Origin: JAZDCJ01 sp036311985
GTDB lineage: Bacteria; Actinomycetota; Actinomycetes; Actinomycetales; Micrococcaceae
DNA length: 9,082 bases
Assembly: GCF_036311985.1 (NCBI RefSeq)
Contig: NZ_JAZDCJ010000053.1
Direction: 5' to 3' (one strand)
How positions within the stretch are numbered: the stretch's first letter is position 1; each line of letters begins with the position of its first letter. A program made the position numbers and the translations under genes. Shown one piece after another: positions 5,634 through 9,082 of this stretch. The notes under the pieces were generated by a model, which saw only the letters and a program-made list of their open reading frames with translations, was not told where the DNA came from and made no database searches.

Positions 5634-6626
5634 GTGAATTCCGGATCCCCCCTCGTCAAGGTCGTCGCCGCATGGCTCTCGGCCGTGATGATCGTGGCCG
5701 TCGGCGTCGGGGTCGCCATCACGCAGGTCAACCAGCGCGTGTTCGGCCCACAGCGGGTCGTCATGGACTACTTCGGGCACCTGCAGGCCGGCGAGGGCGC
5801 GCTCGCGCTCGGGATGCTCGGCACCGGCTCGCCGGACGGCAACGCCCTGCTCGTGGACGGCGACGGGCTCCGCGCCGCGACGTCCGCGATCGAGGACTTC
5901 GAGGTCGAATCGCTCGAGCGCGCCGCGGGCGGCGACGCGACCGTGACCACGGCCTACTCCGTGGACGGCCGGCGCTACCAGACGCAGTTCCGCCTCGAGC
6001 ACGCCGGGACGGAATGGCTCTTCTTCGACCGGTGGCGGCTCGTCTCCCCCGGCCCCCAGGTCCTGCGCGTCACCGCCGACACCACCAATGAGTTCACGGT
6101 CAACGGCCTCGCCTCCCCGCTCGCCGACGGCGCCCAGGACCTCCCCGTCCTGCTGCCCGCCGTCGTCACCGCCAGCTACGAGGAGAAGTACTTCGAGGCC
6201 GCGGAGGAACGCCGGATCGTGAACTCGCCGTCGGGCGTGCGGACGCCCCTCGGCCTCGTCACGCGCCCCACGCAGGCGCTCACGGACGACATCTCGGCCG
6301 AGCTCAAGGCCTATCTGGACCGCTGCGCCGAGCAGCAGGTGCTCAAGCCGGCGGCCTGCCCGCTCAGCTACGACACGAACGCGCGCGTCGAGGCCTCCAC
6401 GATCAACTGGGACATCGTGGGCTATCCCAAGGTCGAGGTCGCGGCGCACGAGGGCGGCTGGGTGCTGAACCCGCTCGAGGTCGGCACGCGCATCACGCTC
6501 GTCGAGCAGGACCTCATGACGGGCCTCAAGGAGGAGCGCAGCGTGGAGGCCGGATTCGGCTTCACGGCGTCGTTGTCCGTGGGGACTGATTCCCTGCGGG
6601 TCGTCCCGCAGCCGGTCGACCAGTAG
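5634..6626 (+). CDS. Membrane-anchored exported protein of unknown function
   Basis: A 330-residue protein I do not recognise as a named family. Residues 1-9 are short and end near Lys9. Residues about 10-30 form a single hydrophobic membrane segment (VVAAWLSAVMIVAVGVGVAI), giving an uncleaved anchor or signal peptide with the rest outside the membrane. Residues about 40-135 (YFGHLQAGEGALALGML ... FRLEHAGTEWLFFDRWRL) resemble the helix-plus-sheet pattern of NTF2-like/DUF4878 domains, a tentative reading. Residues 140-330 are beta-rich, with two cysteines (231, 242) that could form a disulfide. No catalytic motif is visible. GTG 5634 is the only start that keeps a charged residue before the membrane segment; GGAGG ends just one base before it, an unusually tight spacing, so coupling to the upstream gene is likely. 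The frame is the same as the ATPase gene, separated by TAA and nine bases. The 3' end overlaps the convergent MFS gene by 65 bases. Confidence 0.75.
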   Translation: MNSGSPLVKVVAAWLSAVMIVAVGVGVAITQVNQRVFGPQRVVMDYFGHLQAGEGALALGMLGTGSPDGNALLVDGDGLRAATSAIEDFEVESLERAAGGDATVTTAYSVDGRRYQTQFRLEHAGTEWLFFDRWRLVSPGPQVLRVTADTTNEFTVNGLASPLADGAQDLPVLLPAVVTASYEEKYFEAAEERRIVNSPSGVRTPLGLVTRPTQALTDDISAELKAYLDRCAEQQVLKPAACPLSYDTNARVEASTINWDIVGYPKVEVAAHEGGWVLNPLEVGTRITLVEQDLMTGLKEERSVEAGFGFTASLSVGTDSLRVVPQPVDQ

Positions 6627-7890
6627 CCGGTCGCCCCTCGGCCGATCCGTCCACGGGGGACGTCCCCGCGGGACCGGGCCCCGGCGTCGTCCGCATCCTC
6701 CGGCGCACCAGGACGAGCGCCCAGATCCCGGCGACGAGCGCGATCCCGCCGCCGACGCCGACGGACCAGCGCGCCCCGAACGTCTCCCCGACCCACCCCA
6801 CGAGCGGAGCCCCGATGGGCGTCCCGCCCTGGATGACGGCCATGTAGAGGGCCAGGACGCGCCCCCGGAACCGCGGCTCGACCGAGAGCTGGATCGAGGT
6901 GTTGCAGCTGTTGAGGAACGTCAGCGAGGCCAGGCCGACCGGGATCAGCAGGGCGGCGTACCACCAGAACGAAGGCATGAGGCTCGCGGCGATCGTGAAG
7001 ACGCCGAAGAGGACCGCCCCGCCGAGCAGGTAGCGCAGGCGGAAGCGTCCGCGGCGGGCCGCCCACAGGGCCCCGGCCAGGGTGCCGACGGCCATCACGG
7101 TGCCGAGCAGGCCGTAGGCCTCGGGTCCCTCGCGGAACACTTCCGTGGCCATCATGGCGTTGGTGAGCTGGAAGTTCAGTCCGAACGTGCCGATGATGCC
7201 CGCGAGGACGAGGATCATCACGAGGTCGGGGCGGCCCTTGACGTAGCGGACGCCCTCGAGGATCTGGTGCCGTCCCCGCGGTGCCCGGGCCGAGGGGCGC
7301 AGCGCCGCGACGTCCATGCGGCCGATCGCGAGCAGGACCGCTGCGAAGCTCGCGGCGTTGACGAGGAACGCGGGGGCCGTGCCGATCCAGGCGATGACGA
7401 GTCCCGCGACGCCGGGGCCGGCCAGACGGGCGAGGTTGAAGGAGGCGCTGTTGAGGGCGACGGCGTTGGGCAGCTGGCCCGCGTCGACCACTTCGGAGAC
7501 GAACGCCTGGCGGGCCGGGGCGTCGAACGCGCTGGCCAGGCCGAGGGCCGTGGCGATGGCGTAGACGTGCCAGAGCTCCGCCGTGCCCGTGAGCACGAGC
7601 AGGCCCAGGACCAGGGCGCACAGGCCCATCGCCGTCTGGGTAGCCATGAGCAACCGGCGCTTGTCGTGCCGGTCGGCGATGAGCCCGGCGTAGGGGCCGA
7701 GCAGGAGGATGGGCAGGAACTGCAGGCCGGTCGTGATGCCGACGGCGGTCCCGGAGTGGTCCGTCAGGACCGTGAGCACGAGCCAGTCCTGGGCGACGCG
7801 CTGCATCCACGTGCCGATGTTGGAGACCAGGGCACCCGTGGCCCAGAGGCGGTAGTTGGGCACGGCGAGGGAGCTGAACATGCTGCTCAC
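6562..7890 (-). CDS. MFS efflux transporter (MFS_3 / EntS-like family)
   Basis: A 442-residue, 12-helix major facilitator protein of the group that includes enterobactin- and drug-exporters. Evidence includes NIGTWMQRVAQDWLVL (24-39), the motif-A loop GLIADRHDKRRLL (69-81), the family motif FDAPARQAFVSEVV (122-135) with NAVALNSASFNLARLAGPG (142-160), a second-half FRGRVLALYM (341-350) and GGTPIGAPLVGW (355-366). The substrate cannot be told from sequence. The last 40 residues are a disordered Gly/Pro/Arg tail with GRPATGRPAAGRPAG (419-433), much of it encoded over the convergent gene. GTG 7890 overlaps the stop of the marR remnant as GTGA, which favours this start; ATG 7881 (residue 4) is the alternative. 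It was evidently the second gene of a marR-MFS operon. Its original promoter is not in the window because the insertion sequence has split marR. Confidence 0.92.
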   Translation of the reverse strand: MSSMFSSLAVPNYRLWATGALVSNIGTWMQRVAQDWLVLTVLTDHSGTAVGITTGLQFLPILLLGPYAGLIADRHDKRRLLMATQTAMGLCALVLGLLVLTGTAELWHVYAIATALGLASAFDAPARQAFVSEVVDAGQLPNAVALNSASFNLARLAGPGVAGLVIAWIGTAPAFLVNAASFAAVLLAIGRMDVAALRPSARAPRGRHQILEGVRYVKGRPDLVMILVLAGIIGTFGLNFQLTNAMMATEVFREGPEAYGLLGTVMAVGTLAGALWAARRGRFRLRYLLGGAVLFGVFTIAASLMPSFWWYAALLIPVGLASLTFLNSCNTSIQLSVEPRFRGRVLALYMAVIQGGTPIGAPLVGWVGETFGARWSVGVGGGIALVAGIWALVLVRRRMRTTPGPGPAGTSPVDGSAEGRPATGRPAAGRPAGNQSPRTTTP

Positions 7891-8048
7891 TGGGCGCTCA
7901 TCCCCTGCAGGAGCGCGGCGGCGCGGGCCAGGACGGCGCGGTCCCCGTCGTCGAGCTCGTCGACGCGCCGGTGCAGCCAGGCGGCGCGCTGTCGGCGCGC
8001 CCGGTCGAGCACCTCACGGCCGGCCTCGGTGAGGGCGGCGAGGACCGG
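7887..8048 (-). pseudogene. MarR-family transcriptional regulator, C-terminal remnant cut by an insertion sequence
   Basis: About 53 codons remain, ending in TGA 7889-7887. The visible protein includes LTEAGREVLDRAR followed by QRAAWLHRRVDELDDGDRAVLARAAALLQ. This is the wing-exit LTxAGRE motif and the C-terminal dimerisation helices of MarR proteins. The winged-helix DNA-binding part, about two thirds of a normal 140-160 residue protein, is missing. Toward the transposase the codons become AAT, GAG, ATA, out of character for this genome, so the break is near 8046-8064. MarR proteins commonly repress an adjacent exporter, and the GTGA overlap with the MFS gene fits that arrangement. The rest of marR should lie beyond the insertion, outside the window. 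Confidence 0.82.
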
Positions 8049-8083
8049 GACTATCTCATTAACGGTGTATCCGGCGGTTTCTT

Positions 8084-9082
8084 TTAGTAGCTTTCAGCGG
8101 CCGGGAATCGGTCGCTGAAAGTGATGGCGAAGGCGTTCAAAGCGGGCTTCCAACGCACGGCCCATCGGGTCTTGCCGGCACCGGTCGGATCGAGGGATCG
8201 GGTGACCAGATACAGGCACTTTAGCGCAGCCTGCTCGGTGGGGAAATGACCCCGGGCCTTCACGGCGCGCCGGTACCTGGCGTTGAGGGATTCGATCGCA
8301 TTGGTCGAGCAGATCACGCGCCGGATTTCCACGTCATAGTCCAGGAACGGGATGAACTCCTCCCACGCGTTCTCCCACAGCCGCACGATGGCCCCGTATT
8401 TCTTGCCCCAGCGCTCGGTGAGCTCCTCGAACGCCGCCCTGGCGGCCGCAGCGTTCACGGCGGTGTAGATGGGCTTCACGTCCCGTTTGAGCGCGTCCCA
8501 GTCCTTCTTCGAGGCCAGGCGGAAGGTATTGCGGATCAGGTGGATGATGCAGGTCTGCACGGTTGTCAGCGGCCAGACGTTGGTGACGACTTCGGGCAGG
8601 CCTTTGAGGCCGTCGCAGACCAGGAAGAAGGTGTCTTTCACGCCGCGGTTCTTGATGTCGGTGAGCACGCTCATCCAGAACTTCGCGCCCTCACCGCCGG
8701 TGCCGGCCCACAGGCCGAGGATGTCCTTCTCACCCTCCAGCGTCACGCCGATCGCGGCGTAGACGGGCCGGTTGGCGACCTGCCCGTCGCGGACCTTGAC
8801 GACGATGGCGTCGATGAAGATCGCCGCGTAGACCTCATCCAGCGGCCGGTTTTGCCACGCGGCCATCTCGTCGAGCACCCTGTCGGTGATCCGCGAGACG
8901 GTCTCCTTTGACACGGACGCACCGTAGATCTCGGCGAAGTGCGCGCTGATTTCCCCGGTGGTCAGGCCCTTGGCATAGAGCGACAGGACCATCTCATCGA
9001 CACCGGTCAGGCGGCGCTGACGCTTCTTGACGATGACCGGTGAGAAGGTCCCTTCCCGGTCCCGCGGCACGTCCACCTCCAC
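8084..9082 (-). CDS. IS256-family transposase (mutator type), N-terminus missing at window edge
   Basis: A DDE transposase that moves the insertion sequence by cut-out or copy-out and paste. 332 residues are visible of about 400-420 in the family; the reading is open at the window edge, so the first codon shown (GTG 9082-9080) is an internal valine, not a start. The helix-turn-helix-like part (about 35-75, including TTGEISAHFAEIYG) is followed by the catalytic residues. These are Asp91 in IFIDAIVVKVRDG, Asp157 in FLVCDGLKGLP, and Glu264 in CSTNAIESLNARYRRA. The mutator signature Cys178-x2-His181 lies in TCIIHLIRNTFR. The C-terminal WKPALNAFAITFSDRF segment is normal and the stop is TAA 8086-8084, so nothing visible suggests inactivity. 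The codon use is less GC-extreme than its neighbours, as expected for a mobile gene. Confidence 0.95.
   Translation of the reverse strand: MEVDVPRDREGTFSPVIVKKRQRRLTGVDEMVLSLYAKGLTTGEISAHFAEIYGASVSKETVSRITDRVLDEMAAWQNRPLDEVYAAIFIDAIVVKVRDGQVANRPVYAAIGVTLEGEKDILGLWAGTGGEGAKFWMSVLTDIKNRGVKDTFFLVCDGLKGLPEVVTNVWPLTTVQTCIIHLIRNTFRLASKKDWDALKRDVKPIYTAVNAAAARAAFEELTERWGKKYGAIVRLWENAWEEFIPFLDYDVEIRRVICSTNAIESLNARYRRAVKARGHFPTEQAALKCLYLVTRSLDPTGAGKTRWAVRWKPALNAFAITFSDRFPAAESY
8091..8121. repeat. Stem-loop at the 3' end of the transposase gene
   Basis: CTTTCAGCG (8091-8099) is the exact reverse complement of CGCTGAAAG (8113-8121). After one mismatch, CCG pairs with CGG inside, leaving a five-base loop. 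The stem covers the last codons of the transposase. In transposase mRNA it is followed by CUACUAAAAG, without a U tract, so it is at best a weak intrinsic terminator. It may act as an mRNA 3' structure or limit transcription passing through the element end. Confidence 0.6.

Larger units (their letters stand above)
8049..9082. mobile_element. IS256-family insertion sequence, 3' part, continuing past the window edge
   Basis: The element consists of the transposase gene and a short non-coding end (8049-8083) that interrupts the marR gene. The terminal inverted repeat is probably within 8047-8080; the segment GGTGTATCCGGCGG (8064-8077) and the AT-richer CTATCTCATTAAC before it differ in base use from the host DNA. 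The exact tip cannot be fixed because the other end, and so the inverted repeat partner and the target duplication (usually 8-9 bases in this family), lies outside the window. Confidence 0.8.

Noticed and set aside
3810..6449. 879-codon open frame on the minus strand opposite the ATPase and exported-protein genes
   Set aside because: It spans two real genes and the promoter region. Its protein is rich in Arg, Gly, Glu and His without motifs, typical of the antisense frame in high-GC DNA.
7267..8118. 283-codon plus-strand frame crossing the MFS gene, marR remnant and IS end
   Set aside because: It is antisense to three well supported minus-strand features and has no recognisable domain.
8246..8911. 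221-codon plus-strand frame inside the transposase
   Set aside because: It is a shadow of the IS256 transposase in the opposite strand and shows no family features.
1..9082. CRISPR arrays, tRNA or rRNA genes
   Set aside because: No regularly spaced direct repeats, tRNA-like cloverleaf or rRNA segments were seen on either strand by eye.

Overview
The window is very GC-rich with strong third-position G/C bias. It has actinobacterial promoter and translation habits: TANNNT-type -10 boxes, a leaderless start and GTG starts. The gene families fit an actinobacterium, plausibly of the Micrococcales; this is inferred from composition and protein style, and no 16S or marker gene is present. The window resembles a complete short assembly contig. 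One edge lies inside metY after a homopolymer run, and the other lies inside a transposase, the usual place for an assembly to break.

Layout: (1) 1-3591, minus strand, is a methionine operon read metF - metE - metY (metY cut by the window edge). It makes homocysteine from O-acetylhomoserine and sulfide (MetY), makes methyl-tetrahydrofolate (MetF) and transfers the methyl group without cobalamin (MetE). metE and metY overlap by ATGA. (2) 3592-3941 is a divergent control region. On the minus strand it holds a promoter, an S-adenosylmethionine riboswitch of the SAM-I clan, and hairpins that end exactly at the metF ribosome binding site, so the operon is very probably switched off by SAM. On the plus strand it holds a promoter placed for a leaderless mRNA. 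(3) 3942-6626, plus strand, is a two-gene unit: a HerA-like (DUF853/YjgR) ATPase and, after a 9-base gap in the same frame, a membrane-anchored exported protein of unknown function. (4) 6562-8048, minus strand, is a drug-efflux-type MFS transporter preceded by the last third of a MarR-family regulator. (5) About 8049-9082 is the 3' part of an IS256-family insertion sequence that has cut the marR gene.

The clearest biology is the SAM-controlled methionine operon and the IS256 insertion in a MarR gene next to an efflux pump, which may have changed expression of that pump. The least explained part is the HerA-like ATPase paired with an exported, membrane-anchored partner. I did not find firm evidence for a wholly new system.
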